From Pseudomonas sp. UBA4617 (GTDB lineage: Bacteria; Pseudomonadota; Gammaproteobacteria; Pseudomonadales; Pseudomonadaceae): a DNA stretch of 64,000 nucleotides. A program made the translations under genes and the position numbers. The stretch covers positions 26,176-90,175 of the forward strand of contig NZ_DGIR01000049.1 in NCBI RefSeq assembly GCF_002386445.1, given 5' to 3'. The number at the start of each line of letters is the position of its first letter. The stretch's first letter is position 1. The notes under the pieces were generated by a model that was not told the DNA's origin, did not search any database, and saw nothing but the letters and a program-made list of their open reading frames with translations. Positions 14,139 through 22,270 of this stretch are shown here, piece after piece.

Positions 14139-16886
14139 TCAGTGAGCTTCGTCCCAATTCGCGCCAACGCCTGCCTCGACCAGCAACGGCACATCCAGCT
14201 GCGCCGCCTGGCTCATGTGCTGGCGAATTTCATCTTTCACCTGGTCTACCAGGTCCTCGCGCACCTCCAGCACCAGTTCGTCGTGAACCTGAAGGATCAC
14301 CCGGGCATCCAGCCCGCTTTGGCTCAGCCAGTTATCCACGTTGACCATGGCCCGCTTGATGATGTCCGCCGCAGTGCCCTGCATTGGCGCGTTGATCGCG
14401 GTTCGCTCGGCACCTTTGCGCAAGGCAGGGTTCTTGGCATTGATATCCGGCAGGTACAGGCGTCGGCCAAACAGGGTTTCGACGAAGCCTTGCTCGGCGG
14501 CCTGGGCGCGGGTGCGCTCCATGTAGGCCAGCACGCCCGGGTAGCGAGCGAAATAGCGGTCGATGTAATCCTGCGACTGCTTGCGGTCTACGCCGATCTG
14601 CTTGGCCAGGCCAAACGCGCTCATGCCATAGATCAGGCCGAAATTGATGGCCTTGGCGCTGCGACGCTGGTCGGTGGTGACATCTGCCAGAGCGACGCCG
14701 AACACTTCCGCCGCCGTGGCCCGGTGCACGTCCAGGCCATTGCGGAAGGCATGTAGCAAGCCTTCGTCCTTGGCCAGGTGGGCCATGATGCGCAGCTCGA
14801 TCTGCGAATAGTCGGCGGCTAGCAGCTTGTAGCCCGGGCTGGCAACGAAGGCCTGGCGGATACGCCGCCCTTCGGCGGTCCGGATCGGGATATTCTGCAG
14901 GTTCGGGTCACTCGAGGACAGCCGGCCGGTAGCCGCCACCGCCTGCTGGTAGGAGGTATGGATACGCCCGGTACGCGGGTTGATCTGTCCTGGCAGTTTG
15001 TCCGTATAGGTACTTTTGAGCTTGCTCAGGCTGCGGTACTGCATCAGTACCTCGGGCAACGGGTAGCCTTGCTCGGCCAGTTCGTCGAGCACCGCTTCCG
15101 CGGTGGACGGCTGGCCCTTGGTGGTCTTGCTCAGCACCGGCATGCCCAGCTTGTCGTAGAGGATCGCGCCCAGTTGCTTGGGCGAGCCGAGGTTGAATTC
15201 CTCACCGGCCAGCTCATAGGCGCGCTGCTCCAGTTCGGCCATCTTCACCCCCAGTTCACCACTTTGCACCCGCAGCAGCGCAGCATCGACCAGCGCACCC
15301 TGGCGCTCGATCCGGGCCAGTACCGGCACCAGCGGCATCTCGATGTCCATCAATACCGGTTGTACGCTCGGCGTCTGCGCCAGGCGCGCCTGCAGCGCGT
15401 GGTGCAGGCGCAGGGTGATGTCGGCGTCCTCCGCGGCATAGGGGCCGGCCTTGTCCAGGTGGATCTGGTTGAAGGTCAGCTGCTTGGCACCTTTGCCAGC
15501 GATGTCCTCGAAGGCGATGGTGGTGTGGTCCAGGTACTTCTGCGCCAGGCTATCCATGTCATGACGGGTGGCCGTGGAGTTCAGTACATACGACTCGAGC
15601 ATGGTGTCGTAGGCCACACCGCGCATCTCGATGGCCGGCGAGCCGTTGGCGAGGATGTTGATATCGTACTTGGCATTCTGCCCGACCTTGGCCTTGGCCG
15701 GGTCTTCGAGCAACGGTTTGAGTGCCAGCAGCACGGTCTCGCGGTCCAGCTGCACCGGTGCACCTTCGTAATCATGGGCCAGCGGTACATAGGCCGCTTC
15801 ATGCGGCTCGACGGCGAACGACAGGCCAACCAGTTGCGCCTGCTGGGCATCCAGGCTGGTGGTCTCGGTGTCAAAGGCGAACAGCGGTGCCTGGCGCAGC
15901 TTCTCCAGCCAGTATTCGAAACGGGCCGGGTCGAGGATGGTTTCGTACCTGGCCTCGACCTTGGCCACCGGTTCGGCGGTCGATGCGATATCGTCACCGG
16001 CCTCGGCCGCGTCGCGCTGCACTTCGGCAATCCAGCTCTTGAACTCCATTTCGGTGTACAGCGCCAGCAGCGCTTCGCGGTCAGGCTCGCCGCATACCAG
16101 GGCATCGACTTCGATATCCAGCGGTACGTCGACCTTGATGGTGGCCAGTTCATACGACAGGAACGCTGCGTCGCGGTGCTCCTCAAGCTTGGCCGGCAGG
16201 GTCTTGGCGCCGCGAATGGCCAGTGTCGGTACCTTGTCCAGGTTGGCATAAAGGTCACTGAGGCCACCGCCGATGCCGGTCAGCAGGCCGACAGCGGTTT
16301 TTTCGCCCACGCCCGGTACGCCGGGAATGTTATCGACCTTGTCACCCATCAGGGCCAGGAAATCGATGATGTGTTCCGGGCCGACGCCAAATTTCTCGTG
16401 TACGCCAGCGACATCCAGCACGCTTCCGGTCATGGTGTTGACCAGGGTAATGTGCCCGTCCACCAACTGCGCCATGTCCTTGTCACCGGTCGAGATGATC
16501 ACCGGGCGCCCGAGGGCCGCACTGCTGCGTGCCAGAGTGCCGATCACGTCGTCGGCTTCGACACCCTCGACGCACAGCAACGGGTAGCCCAGCGCCTTGA
16601 CACTGGCGTGCAACGGCTCGATCTGCAAGCGCAGGTCGTCCGGCATGCTCGGGCGGTTGGCCTTGTACTCGGCGAACATGGCGTCGCGGAAGGTGCCGCC
16701 CTTGGCGTCGAATACCACCGCGAACGGGCTGTCGGGGTATTGCTTGCGCAGGCTCTTGAGCATGTTCAGCACTCCTTTCACCGCGCCGGTGGGCATGCCC
16801 TTGGAGGTGGTCAACGGCGGCAGCGCATGGAAGGCGCGGTAAAGGTAGGAGGAACCGTCCACCAGGACGAGGGGCGCTTGGCTCAT
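14139..16886 (-). CDS. polA: DNA polymerase I
   Basis: 915 aa. The N-terminal 5'-3' exonuclease runs over about residues 1-290 (LVDGSSYLYRAFHALP, DDVIGTLA, STGDKDMAQL). The 3'-5' exonuclease domain is at about 310-510 (FDTETTSLD). The family A polymerase domain covers about 520-915, with motif A AADYSQIELR, motif B RRSAKAINFGLIYG and motif C VHDELVLEV. It fills gaps and removes RNA primers. The ATG at 16886 (MSQAPLVLVDG) was chosen over longer reads because it matches the family start. It is divergent from the small DUF2782 gene (75 bp apart). Confidence 0.97.
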   Translation of the reverse strand: MSQAPLVLVDGSSYLYRAFHALPPLTTSKGMPTGAVKGVLNMLKSLRKQYPDSPFAVVFDAKGGTFRDAMFAEYKANRPSMPDDLRLQIEPLHASVKALGYPLLCVEGVEADDVIGTLARSSAALGRPVIISTGDKDMAQLVDGHITLVNTMTGSVLDVAGVHEKFGVGPEHIIDFLALMGDKVDNIPGVPGVGEKTAVGLLTGIGGGLSDLYANLDKVPTLAIRGAKTLPAKLEEHRDAAFLSYELATIKVDVPLDIEVDALVCGEPDREALLALYTEMEFKSWIAEVQRDAAEAGDDIASTAEPVAKVEARYETILDPARFEYWLEKLRQAPLFAFDTETTSLDAQQAQLVGLSFAVEPHEAAYVPLAHDYEGAPVQLDRETVLLALKPLLEDPAKAKVGQNAKYDINILANGSPAIEMRGVAYDTMLESYVLNSTATRHDMDSLAQKYLDHTTIAFEDIAGKGAKQLTFNQIHLDKAGPYAAEDADITLRLHHALQARLAQTPSVQPVLMDIEMPLVPVLARIERQGALVDAALLRVQSGELGVKMAELEQRAYELAGEEFNLGSPKQLGAILYDKLGMPVLSKTTKGQPSTAEAVLDELAEQGYPLPEVLMQYRSLSKLKSTYTDKLPGQINPRTGRIHTSYQQAVAATGRLSSSDPNLQNIPIRTAEGRRIRQAFVASPGYKLLAADYSQIELRIMAHLAKDEGLLHAFRNGLDVHRATAAEVFGVALADVTTDQRRSAKAINFGLIYGMSAFGLAKQIGVDRKQSQDYIDRYFARYPGVLAYMERTRAQAAEQGFVETLFGRRLYLPDINAKNPALRKGAERTAINAPMQGTAADIIKRAMVNVDNWLSQSGLDARVILQVHDELVLEVREDLVDQVKDEIRQHMSQAAQLDVPLLVEAGVGANWDEAH

Positions 16887-16961
16887 GAGCAGAATCAACC
16901 TTTTCGACGGGTCCGGCGCTAGAATAGCCAGAATCATTGACGACAAAGGGACAAGGTTATC

Positions 16962-17249
16962 ATGCGTACACTCAATCGCCTGTTACTGCTCGGTCTGTTG
17001 GCAACCATGCCTGTCGTCACCCTGGCGGCGGAAGACGCCCCCTCGGCCGATCCCGAGGTGACCATTCGCACGGAAGGCGACAAAACCATCCAGGAGTACC
17101 GGCAGAACGGGTTCCTGTATGCGATCAAGATCACGCCGAAAAACGGCAAGCCTTATTTCCTGGTACGCGCCGATGGCTCTGATGGCAATTTCATTCGATC
17201 CGACCAGCCGGACATGCTGATCCCGTCCTGGAAGATCTTCGAGTGGTAA
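16962..17249 (+). CDS. DUF2782 small periplasmic protein
   Basis: 95 aa with a signal peptide (residues 1-22, TLA/AED), followed by a compact domain typical of DUF2782: EVTIRTEGDKTIQEYRQNG, then the KITPKNG.PYFLV and PSWKIFEW motifs. The function is unknown. It lies between polA and thrB, as in other pseudomonads, and starts about 70 bp before thrB ends its own leader, so the two may be co-transcribed. Confidence 0.85.
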   Translation: MRTLNRLLLLGLLATMPVVTLAAEDAPSADPEVTIRTEGDKTIQEYRQNGFLYAIKITPKNGKPYFLVRADGSDGNFIRSDQPDMLIPSWKIFEW

Positions 17250-17318
17250 TCTGACGCGCACCGTTCACATCAACCTGGCACTTCCCGGCGGAAGTGCCCG
17301 TATGGGCAACTTTTCATC

Positions 17319-18269
17319 ATGTCAGTCTTCACCCCCGTGACCCGGCCTGAGCTGGAAACCTTTCTGGCGCCGTACGAGCTGGGCCGTCTGCTCGACTTCC
17401 AGGGCATCGCCGCCGGCACCGAGAACAGCAACTTCTTCGTCAGCCTCGAACAGGGGGAGTTCGTCCTGACACTGATCGAGCGCGGGCCCAGCGAGGACAT
17501 GCCGTTCTTCATCGAGCTGCTCGATACCCTGCACGCCGCCGACATGCCAGTGCCCTATGCGATACGGGACCGCCATGGCAACGGCCTGCGTGAGCTGTGT
17601 GGCAAGCCGGCACTGCTGCAGCCACGGTTGTCGGGCAAGCACATCAAGGCACCGAACGCCCAGCATTGCGCCCAGGTAGGCGAATTGCTGGCGCATATCC
17701 ACCTGGCTACCAGGAAGCACATCATCGAGCGCCGTACCGACCGCGGCCTGGACTGGATGCTGGCTTCGGGTGCCGAACTGCTGCCGCGCCTGACCGCCGA
17801 GCAAGCCGCGTTGCTGCAGCCGGCACTGGATGAAATCCGCGCACACAAGACGCAGATTCTGGCTCTGCCACGCGCCAACCTGCACGCCGACCTGTTCCGC
17901 GACAACGTGATGTTCGAAGGCACCCACCTGACCGGTGTGATCGACTTCTACAATGCCTGTTCCGGGCCGATGCTGTATGACATCGCCATCACCGTGAACG
18001 ACTGGTGCCTGGATGAGCACGGCGCCGTGAATGTACCGCGCGCCCAGGCGCTGCTGGCCGCGTACGCGGCGTTGCGGCCGTTTACCGCTGCCGAGGCTGA
18101 GCTGTGGCCGGAAATGTTGCGGGTAGGGTGCGTGCGCTTCTGGCTGTCGCGCCTGATCGCCGCCGAGTCGTTTGCCGGCATGGATGTGATGATCCACGAC
18201 CCGAGCGAGTTCGAAGTGCGCCTGGCGCAGCGCCAGCACGTGACCTTGCACCTGCCATTTGCCCTCTAG
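17319..18269 (+). CDS. thrB: Homoserine kinase ThrB (APH-fold type)
   Basis: 316 aa. This is the aminoglycoside-phosphotransferase-like form of ThrB found in Pseudomonas, not the GHMP form. Visible motifs are NSNFFV in the nucleotide loop, LHADLFRDNVMF (the HxDxxxxN catalytic loop) and GVIDFYNA (metal-binding Asp). It phosphorylates L-homoserine on the route to threonine. It converges on znuA, with a strong 16-bp hairpin between. Confidence 0.95.
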   Translation: MSVFTPVTRPELETFLAPYELGRLLDFQGIAAGTENSNFFVSLEQGEFVLTLIERGPSEDMPFFIELLDTLHAADMPVPYAIRDRHGNGLRELCGKPALLQPRLSGKHIKAPNAQHCAQVGELLAHIHLATRKHIIERRTDRGLDWMLASGAELLPRLTAEQAALLQPALDEIRAHKTQILALPRANLHADLFRDNVMFEGTHLTGVIDFYNACSGPMLYDIAITVNDWCLDEHGAVNVPRAQALLAAYAALRPFTAAEAELWPEMLRVGCVRFWLSRLIAAESFAGMDVMIHDPSEFEVRLAQRQHVTLHLPFAL

Positions 18270-18275
18270 ACCACG

Positions 18276-18311
18276 CCGGCTTCTTCGCGGGTATGCCCGC
18301 GAAGAAGCCGG
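18276..18311. terminator. Bidirectional REP hairpin between thrB and znuA
   Basis: Perfect 16-bp arms (CCGGCTTCTTCGCGGG and its complement) with a TATG loop. It carries the P. putida REP core CTTCGCGGG and lies between two convergent genes. Confidence 0.75.
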
Positions 18312-18318
18312 ACCAGGC

Positions 18319-19227
18319 TTACAGTTGGTCCAGGCACCCAGCCAGGTCGCCAGCCAGTTTTTCCAGCAAACGCTCATAACCCTTGCCATCCACCGGGTCG
18401 CTACCACCCAGGGCATCCAGCTCGGCCAGGCGCACCGGCAGGCCGGCAGTCAGCGTTTCGGCCAGGCGCGGCCGCAACGGCGGCTCGCTGAACACGCAGG
18501 TCTTGCCCACTTCCTGCAGGCGTTTGCGCATCGCGGCCACATGCTGCGCGCCGGGCTGCACCTCGGCTGCCACGGTGAACACCCCGGTATGCTTGAGGCC
18601 GTACTCGGCTTCGAAATAATCGAACGCTTCGTGGAACACGAAGTACGGCTTGCCGGCGATACCGGCCACCCGCGCCTTGATCCGCCCGTCCAGTGCGTCC
18701 AGGCGTTCATCGAAAGCTTTCAGGTTGCTTTGGTAGCGCGCTGCATTACCCGGGTCGACCCGCGTCAGGTCCTCAGCCATTTTCCCGGCGATCACCCGCG
18801 CGTTGACCGACGATAGCCACAAGTGCGCGTCCAGGCTGCCTGGGCGATGGTCATGGTCATGGTCGTCGTGGTCTTCCTCTTCATGCGACTGGCTGTCCTC
18901 GCCAAAATGACGCAACTTCATGCCGGGCAGCGACTGCACGGCCACCGTGGGCTTGCTGCGATTGCTCAATACCCGAGGCAGGAAGTTCTCCATGTCAGGG
19001 CCGACCCAGTACAGCAGGTCAGCGTCCGCTACCCGCCGAACATCGGACGGGCGCAGCGCGTAGTGGTGCGGCGACGCCCCCGGCGGCAGTAGTGCCTCAG
19101 GGCTGCCGAGCCCGTCCTGCACGGCGGCGGCAATCTGCTGCAAAGGCTTGATGGTGGTCAGCACGCGCACGTCGGCCTGGGCGGAAAATGCGATGAAAGC
19201 GACAAACAGGGCTAGTAATCGGGACAC
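18319..19227 (-). CDS. znuA: ZnuA, periplasmic zinc-binding protein
   Basis: 302 aa from a GTG start (MSRLLALFV), with a signal peptide ending AQA/D at residue 18. This is a cluster A-I metal-binding protein: ligand regions PPGASPHHYAL and DAHLWLS plus FHEAFDYFE, and the family's His/Asp-rich loop EEEDHDDHDHDHRPG at about residues 112-126. It delivers Zn2+ to ZnuBC. An upstream ATG at 19275 is possible but would nearly reach the zur start and cross the operator, so GTG is preferred. It is divergent from zur. Confidence 0.93.
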   Translation of the reverse strand: MSRLLALFVAFIAFSAQADVRVLTTIKPLQQIAAAVQDGLGSPEALLPPGASPHHYALRPSDVRRVADADLLYWVGPDMENFLPRVLSNRSKPTVAVQSLPGMKLRHFGEDSQSHEEEDHDDHDHDHRPGSLDAHLWLSSVNARVIAGKMAEDLTRVDPGNAARYQSNLKAFDERLDALDGRIKARVAGIAGKPYFVFHEAFDYFEAEYGLKHTGVFTVAAEVQPGAQHVAAMRKRLQEVGKTCVFSEPPLRPRLAETLTAGLPVRLAELDALGGSDPVDGKGYERLLEKLAGDLAGCLDQL

Positions 19228-19254
19228 GGTGAGTACTCGATTCGTCGGAAACAG

Positions 19255-19267
19255 GTAACATAATAAC
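19255..19267. promoter_or_regulatory. Candidate Zur box in the znuA/zur divergent region
   Basis: The AT-rich imperfect palindrome GTAACATAATAAC matches 9 of 13 positions of a GTTATANNATAAC-type Zur site. It is centred almost midway between the two start codons (about 28 bp from each), suiting control of both units. Confidence 0.5.
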
Positions 19268-19293
19268 GTCTCCATCCAGAACCGTCGCTGCCC

Positions 19294-19779
19294 ATGTCCA
19301 TCACGCCGCTGGCCAACCGCCCTCACGATCATTCCCATTGCGTGCACAGCGCATTGGCTGAAGCCGACGCCTTGTGCACCCGCCAGGGCCTGCGCCTGAC
19401 CGCGCTGCGCCGCCGCGTGCTGGAGCTGGTGTGGCAAAGCCACAAGCCGCTGGGTGCCTACGACATCCTTGCCGTGCTCAGCGAGCAGGACGGCCGCCGC
19501 GCCGCACCACCCACGGTGTACCGTGCGCTGGATTTCCTGTTGGAGAACGGCCTGGTGCACCGTATCGCCTCGCTCAACGCCTTCATCGGCTGCAGCCACC
19601 CCGAACACGTGCATCAGGGTCAGTTCCTGATCTGCCGGGTTTGCCACGTGGCCATCGAGCTGGAGCAGGACAGTATCAGCCAAGCCATCGTCGACAGCGC
19701 CAAAGGCGTAAGTTTCACGGTCGAGAGCCAGACCGTGGAAGTGGTCGGCCTGTGCGGCAACTGCCGGAGCGTGGCATGA
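19294..19779 (+). CDS. zur: Zur, zinc-uptake repressor (Fur family)
   Basis: 161 aa. The winged-helix DNA-binding part is at about residues 25-90 (GLRLTALRRRVLELV, PPTVYRALDFLLENGLVHRI). The metal-binding C-terminus carries H in SHPEHVHQG, CRVCHVAIE and the final CGNC, the structural Zn cysteines. The N-terminus has an extra HDHSHCVH segment. With zinc bound it represses zinc uptake. Its stop overlaps the znuC ATG (ATGA). Confidence 0.94.
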   Translation: MSITPLANRPHDHSHCVHSALAEADALCTRQGLRLTALRRRVLELVWQSHKPLGAYDILAVLSEQDGRRAAPPTVYRALDFLLENGLVHRIASLNAFIGCSHPEHVHQGQFLICRVCHVAIELEQDSISQAIVDSAKGVSFTVESQTVEVVGLCGNCRSVA

Positions 19780-20552
19780 GCGATGCACTGATCCGCCTGG
19801 AGCAGGTCGGCGTCACCTTCGGCGGCGAGGCGGTGCTCGACAGCATCGACCTGTCGGTCGCTCCCGGCCAGATCGTCACCCTGATCGGCCCGAACGGCGC
19901 GGGCAAGACCACCCTGGTGCGTGCCGTACTCGGTTTGCTCAAGCCGCATCACGGCAAGGTATGGCGCAAACCGAAACTGCGCATCGGCTACATGCCGCAG
20001 AAGATCCAGGTGGATGCCACGCTGCCGCTGTCGGTGCTGCGCTTCCTGCGCCTGGTTCCCGGAGTAGACCGAGCGGCCGCCATGTCGGCGCTGCAGGAAG
20101 TGGGCGCCGAGCAGGTAATCGACAGCCCGATCCAGACCATTTCTGGCGGTGAGATGCAGCGCGTGCTGCTCGCCCGTGCCTTGTTGCGTGAACCCCAGCT
20201 ACTGGTGCTCGACGAGCCGGTGCAGGGCGTCGACGTGGTCGGCCAGGCCGAGCTGTACAACCTCATTACCCGCCTGCGCGACCGCCACGGCTGTGGCGTG
20301 CTGATGGTTTCCCACGACCTGCACCTGGTCATGAGCGCCACCGACCAGGTGGTATGCCTGAACCGCCACGTCTGCTGTTCAGGCCACCCTGAGCAGGTCA
20401 GCGGCGACCCGGCATTTGTCGAGCTGTTCGGCCAGGCCGCCGCACCCAGCCTGGCCATCTATCACCACCATCACGACCACAGCCACGACCTGCATGGCTC
20501 GGTGGTCAACCCTGGCACCCATGTTCACGGAGCGCACTGCAAGCATGGCTGA
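19776..20552 (+). CDS. znuC: ZnuC, zinc ABC transporter ATPase
   Basis: 258 aa. Walker A GPNGAGKTT (about 37-45), signature ISGGEMQRV, Walker B LLVLDEP and switch His SHDLHLV are all present. The last 35 residues form a histidine-rich tail (IYHHHHDHSHD, THVHGAHCKHG) beyond the usual ATPase core. It powers ZnuB. It overlaps zur by 4 bp and znuB by 8 bp, so zur-znuC-znuB is one operon. Confidence 0.95.
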   Translation: MSDALIRLEQVGVTFGGEAVLDSIDLSVAPGQIVTLIGPNGAGKTTLVRAVLGLLKPHHGKVWRKPKLRIGYMPQKIQVDATLPLSVLRFLRLVPGVDRAAAMSALQEVGAEQVIDSPIQTISGGEMQRVLLARALLREPQLLVLDEPVQGVDVVGQAELYNLITRLRDRHGCGVLMVSHDLHLVMSATDQVVCLNRHVCCSGHPEQVSGDPAFVELFGQAAAPSLAIYHHHHDHSHDLHGSVVNPGTHVHGAHCKHG

Positions 20553-21327
20553 TTTTCTTCTCTACGCCCTGCTTGCCGGTTTGTCCCTGGCGCTGGTGGC
20601 CGGCCCGCTGGGCTCCTTCGTGGTGTGGCGGCGCATGGCCTATTTTGGCGACACCCTGTCTCACGCCGCCCTGCTCGGTGTAGCCCTGGGCTTTGCTCTG
20701 GATGTCAGCCCGGCGCTGGCGGTAACCGTGGGCTGCCTGCTGCTGGCGATCCTTCTGGTCACCTTGCAGCAACGCCAACCGCTGGCCTCCGACACCCTGC
20801 TCGGCATCCTCGCCCCCAGCACCCTGTCGCTCGGCCTTGTGGTGCTGAGTTTCATGCACGACGTGCGCATCGACCTGATGGCTTATCTGTTCGGCGACCT
20901 GCTGGCCATCAGCACCGCCGACCTGGCCTGGATCCTCGGCGGCAGCGTGCTGGTGCTGGCGCTGCTCGCCATGCTGTGGCGGCCGCTGCTGGCCGTCACC
21001 GTGCACGAAGAGCTGGCCATGGTCGAAGGCCTGCCTGTAGCAGGCCTGCGCATGGCGCTGATGTTGCTGATCGCGGTAGTGATCGCCGTGGCCATGAAGA
21101 TCGTCGGCGTATTGCTGATCACCTCGCTGCTGATCATCCCCGCCGCTGCGGCACAGCGCCACGCCCGCTCCCCGGAGCAGATGGCCGTCGGCGCGAGCCT
21201 GCTGGGCGTGACCGCGGTATGCGGCGGCCTGGCCATGTCCTGGTTCAAGGACACCCCCGCCGGCCCGTCGATCGTGGTTTGTGCGGCAGTGCTATTCTTG
21301 CTGAGCCTGGCCCTGCCTAAACGCTGA
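20545..21327 (+). CDS. znuB: ZnuB, zinc ABC transporter permease
   Basis: 260 aa, ABC-3 family, with about eight hydrophobic helices along the whole length and the conserved cytoplasmic coupling region GDTLSHAALLGVALG near the N-terminus. It forms the inner-membrane channel for Zn2+. It is the last gene of the operon; a GGGCGCG/CGCGCCC hairpin follows. Confidence 0.94.
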   Translation: MADFLLYALLAGLSLALVAGPLGSFVVWRRMAYFGDTLSHAALLGVALGFALDVSPALAVTVGCLLLAILLVTLQQRQPLASDTLLGILAPSTLSLGLVVLSFMHDVRIDLMAYLFGDLLAISTADLAWILGGSVLVLALLAMLWRPLLAVTVHEELAMVEGLPVAGLRMALMLLIAVVIAVAMKIVGVLLITSLLIIPAAAAQRHARSPEQMAVGASLLGVTAVCGGLAMSWFKDTPAGPSIVVCAAVLFLLSLALPKR

Positions 21328-21333
21328 AAATCT

Positions 21334-21353
21334 GGGCGCGTGAAGGCGCGCCC
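21334..21353 (+). terminator. Hairpin after znuB
   Basis: Arms GGGCGCG/CGCGCCC with a 6-base loop, 7 bp beyond the znuB stop, followed by a weak CCTTTT tract. Confidence 0.55.
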
Positions 21354-21454
21354 TGCAACCTTTTCGCACGTAAAGGGTCTGTAAGACTTGTTTTCGAGCG
21401 TGCGCACCTGGGTGTAGACTTGCTCGCTTTTTGCGCAAATAGAGAGTCGCAGGA

Positions 21455-22162
21455 ATGAAGCCGTTCGCCTCCCGTTATCTGCTTGTTGCCGCGTTTTCCC
21501 TGTTCCTGGCTGCCTGTTCCAGCGCACCGGTCGAACAGGCCGCCGTACCTGCCCAAGCCGATGCCTGGCAGCAGTTGCAACAGAACATCGCCAGCAACGA
21601 GCTGGCAACCGCCGAAGACCAGCTGGCCGCTCTGCAGGCGCAGTCGCCGGATGACGCGCGCCTGGAGCAATACCAGCGCCAGTTGGCCGAAGCCTACCTG
21701 CAGCGCAGCCAGGTCTTCCTGCAAAAGGGCGACGTGAACGCTGCGGCCACCGCCCTGGCCCGCGCCCGCGCGCTGATGCCGCAGGCCCCGGCAGTCACCG
21801 GTGGCGATGCCGTTACCCAGGCCCGCAAAGCCGAGCTGGAGAAAGCGGAGGCAGCGTTGAAGGCCGCCGAAGCCAAGCCCAAGGCACGCATCATCGACCC
21901 GGCCGCCCCCAGCACTGTGGTGGCCTTGAAGACTACCGACAGCCGCGCCATGCGCCGCCAGCTGGATGATATCGCCGCCGACGTGGTCAGCTACCAGTGT
22001 GACGTGGTGTTCCAGGTGCCGCGTACCGAGGATGGGCCTTGGCTGAAAACCTTGCTGGAGAAGCGCGTGCGCAAGATCGACAGCGGGTTCGAGCTGAAGC
22101 AGAAGCATGAGATCCAGCGCGCGCTGCCGGCACAAGTGGTGCTGGTTCCACATCAGCGTTGA
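21455..22162 (+). CDS. Putative lipoprotein with helical/TPR-like repeat region
   Basis: 235 aa. The lipobox FLAAC (Cys 21) marks an envelope lipoprotein. Residues 35-155 are helical and Ala/Gln/Leu-rich, resembling a short tetratricopeptide array (EDQLAALQAQSPDDARLEQYQRQ, then AAATALARARALMP). A C-terminal part with YQCDVVFQVPR follows. I know it as a conserved Pseudomonas hypothetical placed between znuB and the katE/metN area; no function is established. Confidence 0.75.
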   Translation: MKPFASRYLLVAAFSLFLAACSSAPVEQAAVPAQADAWQQLQQNIASNELATAEDQLAALQAQSPDDARLEQYQRQLAEAYLQRSQVFLQKGDVNAAATALARARALMPQAPAVTGGDAVTQARKAELEKAEAALKAAEAKPKARIIDPAAPSTVVALKTTDSRAMRRQLDDIAADVVSYQCDVVFQVPRTEDGPWLKTLLEKRVRKIDSGFELKQKHEIQRALPAQVVLVPHQR

Positions 22163-22167
22163 ACAAC

Positions 22168-22270
22168 GGGGCCGCTTCGCGCTCCTTTCGCGACACAAGG
22201 CCGCTCCTACAGCGCAATGCGCTTCCCTGTAGGACCGCCCTTGTGTCGCAATGGGCTGCACAGCAGCCCC
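22168..22270. repeat. Pair of oppositely oriented REP elements
   Basis: Two REP units (GACACAAGGCCGCTCCTACAG and its inverse CTGTAGGACCGCCCTTGTGTC) face each other between the convergent lipoprotein gene and katE. Together they can form a large cruciform or a bidirectional terminator. Confidence 0.75.

Noticed and set aside
14958..16922. A 654-codon open frame opposite polA
   Set aside because: It is a high-GC antisense shadow of polA with no family resemblance or ribosome-binding site; polA motifs are intact on the other strand.
19228..19275. An upstream ATG start for znuA at 19275
   Set aside because: It would cross the putative Zur operator and leave only 18 bp to the zur start; the signal peptide fits better from the GTG.
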